A stretch of 64,000 nucleotides of DNA, from positions 16,036,501-16,100,500 of the forward strand of contig CM038469.1 in assembly GCA_021464415.1 (NCBI GenBank), written 5' to 3'. The notes below the pieces were generated by a model. The model saw only the letters and a program-made list of their open reading frames with translations. It was not told the origin of the DNA and ran no database searches. This document shows positions 24,300 to 37,258 of the stretch, one piece after another. A program made the translations under genes and the position numbers. How positions within the stretch are numbered: the stretch's first letter is position 1; each line of letters opens with the position of its first letter. Source of the DNA: Lonicera japonica. Taxonomy: Eukaryota; Streptophyta; Magnoliopsida; Dipsacales; Caprifoliaceae.

Positions 24300-25081
24300 T
24301 TAGTGGTCCAATCTACCAGTATGTGGTGTGTAGATTTGGGAGCCACTAATCTTGTCTGCAATATTTTGCAAGGGTTCCAGAAAACTGGACAACTTGAAAA
24401 TAAAGAAATTTATTTACATATGGGCAGCTACAAATGATGCAACAGTTACATTAAAAGATATTTATCTTCAGTTTAATCAAGATAGAATTTAAGTGATTAA
24501 GGATTATATATATGTATCTTCCATTATAAGGAATTTGCTTTATATTTCTAAATTGATTGAGGACAAATATTTTGATAATTTTAATGATAAATCAGTTATC
24601 ATTAGAAAAAATAAATAATTTGTTTGTTCTGGTACATTAGTGATTGATCTTTACATTATAAATCTTGACTTGTCAATACTGCAACTGAGTCAATGAATAA
24701 AAGAAAGAACCTTCAAAAATGAACTAATAGTTTACGTTTTGGCAATTAAAAGAATTCAAAAGGAACCATTAGGTTCATTAGAAAAAATGAACTAAATTTA
24801 TAAGAGATTTTAGGCAAAAGGTCTAAAGAACTTACGTTCATTCTGATTTGTATGGTTTGTCCAAATTATATCATATTAATCGTAAATGATTAAAAAGAAT
24901 TCAAATACTGAAATTCAAAGTCGAAAATGGACCATTAGGTTCATTGGAAGTAGAGGTAGCAGAAACAAGGAATTTCTTATGAAAGTGGTAAGTATGTGAA
25001 TCGTTTGAGGATTTATGAAACAATAACATATATTTTAGAATGTCAATACCATAAAAATGACTAAGCCTTAATCTACAGATC
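24300..25081 (+). pseudogene. Copia-2 protease and pre-integrase remnants
   Basis: SMWCVDLGATNLV at about 24320 is the protease active-site region, with the usual D-S-G-A changed to D-L-G-A. Pre-integrase pieces follow, including two similar blocks with AAAGAATTCAAA and CCATTAGGTTCATT (about 24750 and 24890) that suggest an internal duplication. The sequence becomes unrecognisable at about 25082. Confidence 0.6.
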
Positions 25082-26200
25082 ATTCTAGGTTACTCACCCA
25101 TCCTAGTAAGATGGGTGTATAAAAGAAAACCAATACACAACAACACATATACATCAAGTTATAGCGTCAAAAACGTAGTATAAAGCATACATCAACAATT
25201 AGAATTCAAAAACTGGTTCATTATTTATATATCGGCCGGCCGTCTGATTTGTATATATATATACCAAAAATGGTCACATTTCGTCCCTGAACTGCTTCTT
25301 TGTCCTCTTCCGTGAGTAGATTATATGAGCTATACGCAGTATGGGTTTCACAGAGAAAACACAATTCAGTGGAAAACATTTTATCACATTCGTGCAGGTT
25401 ACCTCCCAATGTCAACCATTATTCGAATAAAGTATGGATCCGACAACATTTACTTAATCGGACCCAGACTATATCGACAATTTTTGTAAGTCCTCAAATA
25501 TAATCTGAAGTGCCTTGCATTTGAGAAATAGGCGGCCATCATTGCTCCCCCAGGGGTTTAGCTTTTCAACCTAAATCGAGCCCTCATTTTTTCCAGGCAC
25601 CAATTGTTAAAATCTGTTCTTGAGAGAGCTCTCCATCTTAAGAACCACATAATCCTTGTTTAGAACCACGAACCGAGAAAAATGTAGCCTTTGGTTCAAT
25701 AATGATGTATAAATCACTACAATAAGCAAACTAGCCATACCCACTCAATACCACCAATTTTATATCGTGTATAAATCAATCAATAGTTTCATTTTTCCCC
25801 ACAAATATATCCACACCACCAAGGTGTATATTATTCCAATACCTCTTGGGATAGTTCAGACCCATTTTTATCTTCAAGTTTTTCATACAAATAATGAATA
25901 CTTATTAGAGCCATAAAACCCCTACCTCAATTTAATGAGAAAGAAGAAAGACTTGTTGCTTCGATTACATCGGATATTTTTCTAATTTTTTGAAAACTTA
26001 TCTTTCTCTCTCACTTAGTGGAAGAGGTTGGGTCAGGGATGTCACTTTAATTTATTTTAAGCATAGTGGTGTAGCGGGGTGAAAATTTAGTGATTTTTAA
26101 AGAAACAAGGACCGGTCCGTGCTTGATATAACAAAATTTTCTTACTGTTTTTGTTTTGAAAGTGGTAGGCGTTCTTTAGATATATGATGAAATTTTTCCC
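25082..26200. other. Unclassified insertion within Copia-2
   Basis: About 1.1 kb separates pre-integrase sequence from the integrase C-terminal piece at about 26225, where intact Copia elements carry the integrase core. It holds an AGGCACCAATTGTTAAAATCTG phrase near 25596 that resembles the boundary of a minus-strand LTR with its primer site, and CT-rich stretches. No coding sequence, clear termini or target duplication was identified. Confidence 0.35.
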
Positions 26201-26293
26201 AAATTAGTTATTGAGAACTACTTGATTCCATTTGAGGATTTACTTTAGAAACAATAACATATATTCTTAACTTGGTACCATCAAATTCAATAC

Positions 26294-29200
26294 TGTAACG
26301 CTCCATACCTTTATTTCTTGGAATCGCAATACAAGTTGTGTGTAAGGCAGAAGTGAACTTCGGATAGCCATATTTTGCTCCGAAATGATCTGAATGGCTC
26401 GAAGACTTTCAACAAGTTACATTAATATATTTAAGCATGATAGAATAGCCGTAAGTCATTTCGGGTGATTTGAGTTGAAATCGGGCTGTAGATTACAAGT
26501 TTTTAATTTACTCGACTTCATAATTTTGGATAACTTAGAGGAAGCGTAACTTCTTCGTTCCTTGCCAGATTAAGTTTCCTTTCATGAAGGGGTCTATATT
26601 TTTATGCAATCTACAACTTTCTTGTTTGGACCAAAAGCCAATTCAAGCTCCTACTTGGTTAAAATTGAGCGCGAAATAGGCCAATCACTAATAATTGTTT
26701 ATTCGGTAACATTGTAGTAATGCGCTGACTTCGACACATTTCTGGGAATAATCCATTGGGAATTTGAAAAAGCTTCCTTTTAGAAACTTGTAGAGCTTTA
26801 AATAAGCTTTCCATGGACATAAAGATCGTCTCAATCGAAATTTCGAGCGAGAAGTTATGGTCGTTCAAAGTTCAGTGTTGTAGGTCCCAAAAAGTTACGA
26901 GCGTGAACAGTGCACCGACATTGTTTGTTTTAAACGCGTTTTGGCCTTTTTTCCTCTCATTTTTTGACCCATCCACCTGGTATCTTCGAGAGGTAGAAGG
27001 GGGAGCCTTTGAGAGAGATTTAGAGAGATTCTTATCTCTATATCATCACTACATAAAATCAACATCAAGTTAACACCAAATTAACCCTCCTATCACTATT
27101 CATCATCTTCCTCATCACCACCTTTATGGCTAGGATTCCAAATTTGGGGAAAGCTCCCAAATAGTTCAATTTAGCTCAGTCTACCACTCAAACATCATAT
27201 GGAAAGCTCTAACCAGGTGGGAACAATAGTATACAAACTCATTTTTAAGTTTTACATATTACTTGCTATGAATCAAACCAAAGTTTGAGTTTTTAACTTG
27301 AATTTCGAAATTTGCATGTTCATGGGGGTTTGGGTTGTTTTATTTCGATTATTTGGTCGATTTGCATTGTATATAACTTTATTATGATTTTTATACCAAA
27401 AGCCCCAATTTTAAGTGGGCTTTAAGCATGGTTGGCATATGACCCTTATATACGGATACGATAGCGAGCAATAACTTTGATATGCATATATATGAGACTA
27501 AGTGTATAGAATTAAAAGTATGATTTGAGTATAATTACATGTGATTATGATGTTATTGTTGTACTTTGAGTATTATTCTCTTATTTATGAGATTTGCCAA
27601 TTACTCACCAGTCTGTAATTATACTGGACAAACTAAAAGTTTATTTTGTATAAACCAAGTACAGAAATCATATGGGGAAGTTTATATTGAACTTAAATCT
27701 TATGAATTATATATTATACTTGCCTTGGAGCCTATGTGTTGTAAGCCCATGAAACTTCCCACACGGATGAATTTCTTTACTAGGCCAATAGTTGACAGAC
27801 TTGGCAAAGAGAGTTTAAGTACAACATAGATACTACCATTTGATATACGGTATATATAGAGATATATACATATACTCACTAGCTATATATATATGTATGA
27901 GGCATACACATATGTGTTGTTACCATTTTATATATTGATGTTTTCCTGTAGCGTATAGCCTTAGAGGCTATGCGAGTTATGAGTTGTCCTTGGGGGACAT
28001 AACCTATGTGATATTTGAAAAAGTAAGTTTGATATATATATATATATGTATTCTAGATGTATATACATGTAGAACGTATCTTTGAGCCAAGCATATGGAT
28101 TTATGATATTTCATGCTTTCGTAAGCGATAATTACGATCTTTATACAAGTATGGGTGTATTAAGTATATGTTTGAAATAGTGATAGCTTTTCATCACTTC
28201 TATTCTTGTTGGCTAGTTGATAGGTTCGATATGAACCATTATATTAGTTATCTGGCACAATTATTCGTTTGTGGGCTTGTTATTTGAGTGATTTGATATG
28301 TATACATACATGGTTGCGCTAGTCTATGGTAGGTCTTAGGTTTGGTCTCTAATGATTGGGATTGAAAGTTGGGACACAGTCTCCTAGGTTCAAGACCCGA
28401 AATTGTGCACAAAAATGAACGAAAGGCTCTGCTGCCACGTGGGTGAAAGGCCATGAAATGCAGACCTGGTAATACGCTTGACTAGTTGCGAGTTGTTAAG
28501 ATGATCACCGAGAGCAAGATGTTTTTAGACGATACGATTGTGGTGCCACGCTGTAGAAACTAGCCAACAGTCTTATATATATATATATATATTTCTTACT
28601 AAAGATTATTTGTATCTTAACGATACTTCTTTTACCGTACGTGTGAGGTTTATAACTATTTTATGTTATTATTGAGCTTTCAATTGTATTTTCAATTGAC
28701 TTATATCTTATAAGATTTTGGGAATGGGAAAGCATCAACATGTATGTTATAAACTTATTTTTGTCACCAAGAAAACTACTTTCATTATTTCACTTGCACG
28801 CATCATTTCCAAAACATATTTTATATACAACCCTTATAGTTCCCACTGAGCCCTTGTTTGGCTCACTCCCATTTTTCAAACCAGTTTTGCAGGTACATCT
28901 TCGGTGGATGGCACGACTGTGAAATTTAGAACTTCTGATTACTTTAAATATATATGGTCGTCCGTGGACGACTTATATCTTACGAGTTTTGTATACTATC
29001 ATCATTGTATAATTGAGTATATATTTGATTAACTGTTTAATTATTGGAAATGATGTAAAGTGCTTTCATTTAGATTGGGACCTCGTTGGAGGGATTGGTA
29101 TAAATGTATATGTTGGACAATTAATTTTTATGATTGAGGCTTATACAGATGTGGAGTTGATCTTTTTTTTTTTATATATAAATTACAGGTTTTGGTTTTG

Positions 29201-29368
29201 TTAAAAATACGAACTCCACATGCCAAAATTTTCTAAAATATGGCCCTACACTTGATTTCTTTTATATTGGTATCTAATTAAGTGTATTAAAACCCGTTGT
29301 CGCGTACGGCACCGTGATTAACCGAGTCTCCGAGGTTTAAATCTCGGAACGAGATTCAGGGCGTCACA
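26294..29368 (+). mobile_element. Solo-LTR-like insertion, copy A of the TGTAAY...CA family
   Basis: 3,075 bp beginning TGTAACGCTCC and ending GGGCGTCACA. It is flanked by a perfect 5-bp duplication AATAC (26289-26293 and 29369-29373). Removing it rejoins the Copia-2 integrase codons around SNSI-PI. There is no protein-coding sequence. TG..CA ends with a 5-bp duplication are those of an LTR, and a motif with CCCACTGAGCCC..GGCTCACTCCC near 28845 recalls long LTRs of Tekay/Del-type Gypsy elements. The most likely reading is a solo LTR left by recombination. It is homologous to copy B (inverse orientation), C and D. Confidence 0.85.
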
Positions 29369-29373
29369 AATAC

Positions 29374-29960
29374 CTATTACACCTATTGAATTATGGATCG
29401 GGCGTAAGCCTAGTTTACGGTATATTTGGGTATGGGGTAATCCAGCACATGTGCTAAAAGGTAATGTGGACAAGTTAGAATCAATGACATAAGTTTGTTT
29501 CTTCGTTGGATATCTAAAAAGAACCGAGAGTGGCTTATTTTAAAATCCTTGAGAATGTAAGGTTATTGTTACCAATGCCAGATTCTTAGAAGATGATTAT
29601 ATCATGGACCACAAGTCCAAGAATAATGTTGTTCTAGAGGAAATATGAGGAGAGAAAAATAGGGCATAATTCATCTATACCTTTAGTACAAGAGGAAATA
29701 GTACAGTAAATGAATATCGACATTCTGTTACCTCGTCGTCGTGGGAGGATTACCGATACCCTTGCACATCTTAAACAAACCACTAATACTTAGGTTTTCA
29801 AACTAGCATAGCGTGTTGATAGTGAGTTAGCAAGTTCAATATTCTCATAAGGTGCACAAACACAAGTAGCGCCTTGTCATAGTGGGAGGTTTGTTCGTCA
29901 ACTTGATCGTTTTATATTCTTGAGAGAGTCTCATGACAAGTGAAGCACTTTAAGACAAAG
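29374..29960 (+). pseudogene. Copia-2 integrase C-terminal region
   Basis: Continues from TYILNLVPSNS (26232-26293, upstream of insertion A) with TPIELWIGRKPSLRYIWVWG and CFVGYLKRT, the conserved end of Copia integrase. Stops appear shortly afterwards. The linker to reverse transcriptase is degraded. Confidence 0.8.
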
Positions 29961-30059
29961 ATGTAGAAAAATAGCAAAGGGTTATGAAATCTGAAATGGA
30001 ATCCATGTACTCTAATAAAGTTAGGGATCTTATAAAACCATTCGAAAGGATAAAAACTA

Positions 30060-30440
30060 TTGGATGCAAGTGCGAATATAAGAGATAGAGAGGATCAGAC
30101 AAGCTTGAAGCAATGCTTGTTACTAAAAATGTTCACTCAAAAAAAAGGGATCGATTATGATGAAACCTTTTTGCCGGTAGTCATGCTAAAGTATATTCGG
30201 ATTCTCTTATCTATTGTGACTCATCTTGATTGCAAGATTTGGCAAATCGATGTCAAGATAGCTTTCCTTAATGGAAGTTTTCATGAAAGCATCTATATGA
30301 TACAACCAAAAGGATTCATAGTAAATGGCCAAGAGCACATGTTGTGCAAGCTTAAAAAGTTCATTTATGAGCTTAAGCAAGAGTTTAGATCTTGGAACAT
30401 CTATTTTGACCAGGCAATCAAATCTTTTGGTTTTGATTAA
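30060..30440 (+). pseudogene. Copia-2 reverse transcriptase, N-terminal part
   Basis: A 126-codon open stretch with the Copia RT order: KKGIDYDETFLPVV, LDCKIWQIDVKIAFLNG (catalytic Asp at DVK), IYMIQPKGF and LCKLKKFIYELKQE. A stop replaces the next codons after SFGFD. It resumes as CPNESC immediately before insertion C at 30458, and the metal-binding YVDD motif lies beyond that insertion at about 34247. Confidence 0.85.
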
Positions 30441-31592
30441 TGTCCGAATGAGTCTTGTGTAACAGCCCGCCTAATTAAGCAGGTGTTAACGGATGTTATA
30501 TCTAATTAACAATAGTTAAACAAATAGATATATCCGATAAACTCATACAAGATAGAGAAATCTAATGAAAATTTGATATGGAGTATTTGTAAATACTAAG
30601 AAAATCCATCCTGTTAATAAACGACGCAAAATATTCCATCAATTCTAGGATCCAAATACAATCCAATATAAACCAAAATTCAAAAATACAAACTAGTACA
30701 TCCATGGAAAGTTTAAAGTAGCCAATACTTAATTAGAGATTACAAGTTCCAAAAAATAAGATAAACAACTAATCTCATAGGGGCATCATAGAAGACTCTA
30801 AAATGAACTCAGACTTAATCCGCGACCTCTACCCTAGACACGATGTGTACCTGAAAGGAAAATGAGGGAATGGGCCACAAATGGCCCAGTGGGAACTATT
30901 AGAAAAGGGAAATGCAATGCATGAACGTATTACAATATAAGAGATCACAGTTATAGCTGTTTGCACAAATTTTCCAATTGCTACCAATGAAACGAAAACC
31001 ATTATTTAAATTATCAATATGTCACACACACAATAATTGTATAAACAACCATCCACCACCTCCTCCTCCTCCTCAACCTAATACCGGTACTAGACGGAAT
31101 AAAATACTCATATATGCACCCCACCTTTACCGTGGGTCTATACACTGGTAACCAGATTTTTGGCACCCCATCTTTACTATGGGTCTGTGCAATAACATAA
31201 TTCTAGCATTTCTATACCGGCGCTTATCTGGTTCCAACAATCTCAATATCTCACAACAATTTATATATAACTCATGGTGTTCATCAAAAGTTGTCTTACA
31301 AAATTAATAGACACAATTTATCTGTTTTAAAAAAATATAAACTCGGGCATTTCATTATAAATCTAAGAATCGGGTTTGATATGTGTATACCATACTTTAC
31401 ACAACAATTTACGGTAATAATATGAAATCCAACGGTTTTGTCATCCTAAAATTTTGGAGTAAACACTAGATTTATTAGAACCGTCATCAAGAAATCATTA
31501 CATGTCTAACAACAAGTTAAAGTATGATTCAAGAGTAATTTATATTCTGGAAATTTAGGAATTTTAGTAAAGATCTCAAGTATTAGATATGT

Positions 31593-32271
31593 TGATGTGG
31601 ACAAGGCTAGCACATAATCAAGCACATGGATTGAAGCATACATATGTCTAAATCATGTTTCCATGGGTCCAATTACAAAAGTTCATGCAAGAAAATTCAA
31701 AGAAGATCGTATTTTAATTACTTTTAAATTATATGACTTGTTTATTATTTTATTATTCAATTAGGATTGGGAATGTTTTCCTTATTCCATTAGAATTGTT
31801 TTAGGAGTATTTCCTTAGTTCAAATATGATATTCAATTAGGAATGTTTAATCAATTAGGATTGTTTTACTTTCCTTATTGTGTTAGGATTAGTAATTCAT
31901 TTTTACACCCTATTTAAAGGGGATTATTGTATTATTTTGATTAGAGAATTATGGAATAATAAATTAAAGAGCTTTTTTCTCTTTTGTTCTTGAAGAACAC
32001 GGTGAACAAATCCGGGTTGTCTGTAATGTTCATTCGACTTATCAATTGATTCATCATCATCATCAATTGTGGTGTCATTCACGTATACCAAGATTCGCAT
32101 CTCTCTATAGATGTTAGGTCGCGGTGTCCATCAATCTATCTATCCTTATATACCAAGGCTATTGCTTCTTTATAAGCAACGGGTCGCGGTGCCATTCGAA
32201 TCTAATTGTTAAAACAATCTTTCGACCTCTTTGCTTTGAGTTTCGTCACATTGTTGGTGTGGTTTGTATCA
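31593..32271 (+). repeat. Left LTR of the miniature Gypsy element
   Basis: 679 bp, with a TATTTAAAGG-like promoter box near 31912 and transcribed-region-like sequence after it. Clearly alignable along its whole length with 32664-33338, with visible substitutions and small indels. Confidence 0.88.
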
Positions 32272-32663
32272 GTTGGTATCAGAGGTAGCTTCTACTTTTA
32301 GGTTTATCTATCCTTTTATTTCCTGTTCTTGTTAAAATTTCAATTCAATTTTTTTTAAAAAAAAGGATACGATCAATTTTTTTTTCCAAATCCCGCTAGC
32401 CTGCGGAAATCCGTCGATTTTGATACCGAAAAGAGCTCTGATTGTTTTATTTTTAGCGTTATAATAGTAACTTTGTGTTTCAAACAACATATCTAAAAAT
32501 CAGCCCGATCCAATGGTGCGATCAAAAGTTACTATTGATGCACGACAAGGTCAAAATAAATTTTGTGAAAACCTAGTGTGCATGAATCTCCTAAAGATAT
32601 CTGTTGGTATGGGCAACATCATCATAAGGATTTGAGGACAAATCCTTCTCAAGAGGAGGGGAA

Positions 32664-33338
32664 TGGTGTGGACAAGGGTAGCATATAATCAAGCATGTGG
32701 ATTGAAGCGTACATAGGCCCGAATCATGTTTTCATGTGTCCAATTACAAGAGTTCGTGCAAGAAAATTCAAACAATATCTTATTTTAATTACTTTTAAAT
32801 TATAGGACTTGTTTATTATTTTATTATTCAATTAGGATTATGAATGTTTTTCTTATTCAATTATGATTGTATTAGGAGTATTTTCGTAGTCAAATAGGAT
32901 ATTCAATTAGGAATATTTAGTCAATTAGGATTGTTTTACTTTTCTTATTGTGTTAATATTAGTAATTCTTTTCTACACCCTATTTAAAGGGTATTATTGT
33001 ATTATTTTAATTAGAGAATTATGGATTAATAAATTAAAGAGCTTTTTTCTCTTTTGTTCATGAAGAACATGTTGAAAAAATCTGGGTTGTCTGTAATGTT
33101 CATTAGACTTTTTAATTGATTTATCATCATCAATTGTGGCGTCATTCGTGTATACCAAAATTCACATCTCTTTATAGATGTTGGGTCGTAGTGTCCATCA
33201 ATCTATCTATCCTTATATACCAAGGTTATTGTTTTTTTTTAAGTAATGGGTCGTGGTGCCATTCGAATCTAATTTTAGAAACGATCTTTCGACCTCTTTG
33301 CTATGGGTTTTGTCACATTGTTAGCGTAGTTCGTATCA
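32664..33338 (+). repeat. Right LTR of the miniature Gypsy element
   Basis: 675 bp, same order of blocks as the left LTR. The open frame at 33116-33349 lies inside this non-coding repeat and is not a gene. Confidence 0.88.
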
Positions 33339-34192
33339 CATGTATTTGATATTTCTAGCCATTTCGATACTAAACTCGTAAATAAATGCTTAAATATAGA
33401 CATGCATTTCGATTAGCCTATAAAATTATCATTTATAACCAATATACCTATCAACAATGAAGCTTATAATGTTTCATCCATGGTTATACACTTATACATC
33501 AGGCATGCAAGAGAAATTATGAATTTGGTACCGAAAATCTAGTATTTCAACTCAATCAACTATGGATTATCAAGAATCAAAGAGAGAAGGGAAGTTCCCA
33601 CCTAGAAAACTAGAAGAACAGATGTTGGATGACCTAGAGTGAGCTTAAATGGTCCCCCACATCAAGCATGCAAGCCCGGATATGAGTTGAGAAGGCAAAG
33701 AAGTTGAAAAATCCGAGTTTTCAATTTAAAATGCTTGAATTTGAGGTATAAAACTTTAGAATCTCACCAAGAACCACCTTCTATCTCTCTCTCTCTCTAA
33801 AATAGCTCTAAGATTACCTTGTGCCGAAAACGGCTGAAATGTAGGAGTAAATGAGGTTTAAAAGGGGCCAAAGATGGTCAAATCAATAAAAACGAGGCTC
33901 TAGTTTTTAACTGGCGGACTGGTATGCAAAAAATGGATACTGGTCTAGTGCCAAAGTATTACCGCATTTTAGACTAGCGGACAGGTCAGCCAAAATTGCC
34001 ATACCAGTCTGGTGCCAAACCTAATATAAGAGTGTACTTTTTAAAAAAAAATCAAAACTTGCCCAATTTAAAACAAATTGCGATGAAACTTCACTGAAGT
34101 GATAGAATGTATTTAAATAACCTGAGGGAAAAAGTTAAACTAATTACAAAGCTTAACTCGATAATAAATAATTAATAACACGGGGTGTTACA

Positions 34193-35129
34193 CTTGTGTG
34201 TACAAAAGGCGCATGGAAAACGTAGTGGTATTACTGGCATTGTATGTGGATGATATCTTATTTATTGGAAGTGATATGTGAGTATTATATTTAATGAGGG
34301 TACAGTTATCAAGTCAGTTCGATATGAAGGACTTGTGAGAAGATAGTCACATCCTTGGTATTAAGCTTATACCAGATCAAAAAAATAGGATGTTGGGCTT
34401 ATCATAAGGTATTTACATCGATACAATTCTTACCAAATTTAGTGTGCAAGATTCCAAGAAATGGTTTATTCCTTTTACGCAAGGAATCACTCTATCCAAG
34501 ATCAGTGTCCTAAGACACCTGATGAGATAGAGAAGATTAAAGTAGTTCCTTATACTTCGGCAGTAAGAAGCCTCATATATGCTATGTTGTATACTAACTA
34601 GACATCTGCTTTACTTTTGGCATAGTTAGCAGATATCAGTCTAATTCAATGTAAGAACACTGGACTGCGGTAAAACATATACTTAAGTACCTTAAAATGA
34701 CTCTAGATTTTATGTTGTTTTACAAGGCAAACAGTTTAATAATACATGTTGGATACACGTATGCATATTTTTAGTCAGATGTAGGGATTCCAGAAAGTCA
34801 ACTTCAGGTTATGTGTTTACTCTATGAGGTGTAATCATTAGTTGGGGGAGTATCAAGCAGTCATGCATTGCTGACTCCACCATGAAAGCTAAATATGTGG
34901 CCACTTTAGAAGCAGCTAAGGAAACAGTTTGTCTCAGGAACTTCCATATGGATTTAAATGTGGCAACTTCAGTGTGATTAGCTATTTCACTTGATTTTGA
35001 TTATAGTGAAACAGTTGCGATCTCGAAAGAGCCGAGAATTCATAAAAAGGGAGAACACATATAGCGTTCACGTTTAAGGGAATGAAAGTGAGATGTTTAT
35101 TTGCATGGTTTTGAGTCTAAGTGAGAGAT
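34193..35129 (+). pseudogene. Copia-2 reverse transcriptase end and RNase H
   Basis: Resumes with VYKRRMENVVVLLALYVDDI, including the YVDD catalytic motif. Later come AVRSLIYAMLYTN, STSGYVFTL and CIADSTMKAKYVATLEAAKE (RNase H region). Numerous stops. A GTGAGAGAT purine stretch precedes the LTR start at 35130. Confidence 0.85.
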
Positions 35130-35585
35130 TGTTATAATGCTATAGTTAAAGCCATATTTTTCTTGTTGGTTTGGAAATGTTATAAACTCGATTTTGTTAT
35201 TTTAATGAGAATCTTTATGTGCAATGGTTGCATTATATTATTTATTTAAATATTGTGTATGTGTGTCTTTTATTCCATATAGTAAATGATCTGATGTGTA
35301 GAGTTTAGCTTACACACATATGATCATATCATCGATTCTTATCGAACATAAGTTTATTGGTTCGCAGTCTTAAATGGAATTGGACACCCATCGATAGGAT
35401 TGTAGCACAAGTTTTAGTAGTTTATCTTGACTACATGAAACAATATAGTTTTAAATCGTTGTGCTGGTACATTTTGTGTGTATTTAATAGGATTAGTTTG
35501 GGTTAATTATTTTTATACTGACTATATAAAACAATTTAAAATCCCATGGTTATTATGATTGCTTACACTATTAATCTTGAAATAA

Positions 35586-35622
<37 letters not shown>

Positions 35623-36468
35623 GTAGTGTGTGTTGTTTCGACTCATTAAGAGTGAGATTCATTTATGGATCAATAATCTCCGTGAATTGAATAACAAAAC
35701 TATATGTATAATGAATATTAATTATTGACGGAATCCACGTCCCAATATAGGGATTGATGATAGCCCCTTGAGAAGTTTAAAAGTTTTGATCATGGCAAAC
35801 CCTTCAGGTGGATTACGTTAATCTGACATGTCGAATAAGTTAAATGGTAAGCTCAACGATTAATAAGTCATTTAAATATAATTGTCAGTAATTTAATTTA
35901 AATGACGGTTATTTCTAATCATAACGTGGGAAGAATAATAACCATTATAATTCTTTAATGGTGCAAATTATAATTTATGGAATGAATCAATTCATAATGG
36001 AATTAGGATTCCAGCTTTTCGTAGAAAGCCCAAACCCTTATATCTCTTGAGGGTCCTTATTGTAGCCTTATATATACGCCGGTCTTGACTTTTTTCATTA
36101 AGACTAGAATTTTCACGAATTAGAGTTTGTTCCATTGAGAGAGGAGGAAATCTTAATGATACTGTAATCCACACTCATGCAAGATTTGATGGCGGAAGGA
36201 ATACGATAGAGGAACTTTAGGTTTCGGTGCTCTAGTTATAAATCAATCGTAACTTTTGATCATACCATTAGATCGGGCTGATTTTTGGGTATGTCGATTG
36301 GAACACAAAGTTACTATTGGAACATAGAAAATTCAGACGAGCAAAAGTCGTTTCAATGGTGAAAACGATCAATTTCCGCAACCTAGCGAGATTATAAAAA
36401 ATCTTACCAGATCGCAATTTGATGCTATCAAACCATAATCTTATATGGATCCTCTACATGATACACGA
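35130..36468 (+). repeat. 3' LTR of Copia-2
   Basis: About 1,339 bp starting TGTTATAATGC after a degraded polypurine tract. It aligns along its whole length with the solo LTR 44754-46129. The right end is inferred from that alignment and is slightly degraded (CGA instead of TCA). Confidence 0.82.
35589..35621. repeat. (AT)n microsatellite in the Copia-2 LTR
   Basis: About 16 AT units. The solo LTR copy has only a short AT stretch at the equivalent place, so the expansion came after the two copies separated. Confidence 0.95.
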
Positions 36469-37258
36469 ATGTGAAATACATGTCTTCTTATAAGGTTTTT
36501 CATAATTATTTTGTTCAATCTATACGCAATATTAAACGATCCTTAAATTATGTATCCATCAATATCTACGTATATTTATTTTACTAGATATTCGTATCTA
36601 CTATAATTTAGTATGTATAATGTATGTATACACACACACACATATATATTCCATCACCCTTAAAAAATCAGACATGGCTTAGTTCAGTGTGCAAAAGCTA
36701 GCCTAATTTACCAAAAAGACAAATTAAACCACCCCCACTCTCCAAGAAAAAAAAATTAGAAAATAATAAAAAAGGAAAAGAAAGAGAAAGGCTTAAGTCG
36801 TATCTATTTGATCAAATTAGTATATAATTTATTTTGCGAAAATATGTGCAATAATATATCTTTCTATATCAGTTGATAATTTGTTGGTGGATTATTAACC
36901 TTTGAAATCCCTGCACATTTTTTTTTTCAAAACCACTATCTCTACTTTTATTTCATTTTTATTAGTATTAAATTATTCTTAAGAAAAAGCAAGCGTTTCT
37001 AAAAAAAATTTGTTTTTATTATAAATCTTTTACTTTCTCAATTTTGTTTTCATTGATTCCTAAACAACTCCCATGGGTTTGATCCCTTACTACTACTATC
37101 TACGTTACCAATATATTTTGTAGGTACATAAGGGTTTTTGAGCGACGAAGATAGCTTCCCATCACCGAAGTACTAGCATTTGCCATCATGATCTACGCCA
37201 CTAAGACTTGTTTTCTCGTAACACTTTCATTTAACAACTTTGGCTAATCGAAACAACC
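36469..37258. other. AT-rich spacer without recognisable features
   Basis: Contains a (CA)n/(TA)n stretch near 36630 and A-rich and T-rich runs. No gene, terminus or repeat family was recognised. Confidence 0.5.

Larger units (their letters stand above)
31593..33338 (+). mobile_element. Miniature Ty3/Gypsy-type element with two LTRs
   Basis: LTRs at 31593-32271 (679 bp) and 32664-33338 (675 bp) start TG(A/G)TGTGGACAAGG and end GTATCA. The flanking 5-mers TATGT and CATGT are a near-perfect target duplication. A canonical primer site TGGTATCAGAGG (32274) follows the left LTR and a polypurine tract AAGAGGAGGGGAA (32651-32663) precedes the right one. Only 392 bp lie between, with no gag or pol, so it is an internally deleted, non-autonomous element of the TRIM/LARD kind. 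Part of that interior is reverse-complementary to the Copia-2 LTR. Confidence 0.88.
30458..34192 (-). mobile_element. Copy C of the TGTAAY...CA family, interrupted by a miniature Gypsy
   Basis: The + strand begins TGTAACAGCCCG and ends CGGGGTGTTACA, giving inverted ends that match at 11 of 12 positions. A 4-bp direct repeat CTTG lies on each side (30454-30457 and 34193-34196). Deleting it rejoins the Copia-2 RT codons (ESC-VYKRR). Without the Gypsy insertion it is about 2.0 kb, shorter than A and B. Homology to B is seen in the CAGTGGGAACTAT block near 30886. The orientation is the same as B, opposite to A. Non-coding. Confidence 0.75.
23439..36468 (+). mobile_element. Decayed Ty1/Copia retrotransposon with nested insertions (Copia-2)
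   Basis: Pieces in Copia order: gag (23439-24260), protease (about 24310), integrase split by insertion A (ends 26293, resumes 29374), reverse transcriptase (30060-30457) split by insertion C (resumes 34193), RNase H (to about 34960) and a 3' LTR (35130-36468). The reading frame matches across both insertion points at the amino-acid level, which shows the pieces were one element. No 5' LTR matching the 3' one was found, so the left end is truncated or rearranged. Stops and frameshifts occur in every domain. A solo LTR of the same family lies at 44754-46129. Confidence 0.85.

Noticed and set aside
28248..28454. Conserved-looking 68-codon minus frame, with a similar 64-codon frame at 41223-41417
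   Set aside because: The similarity comes from the shared nucleotide sequence of copies A and B, which lie in opposite orientations. There is no domain, and the rest of the element is non-coding.
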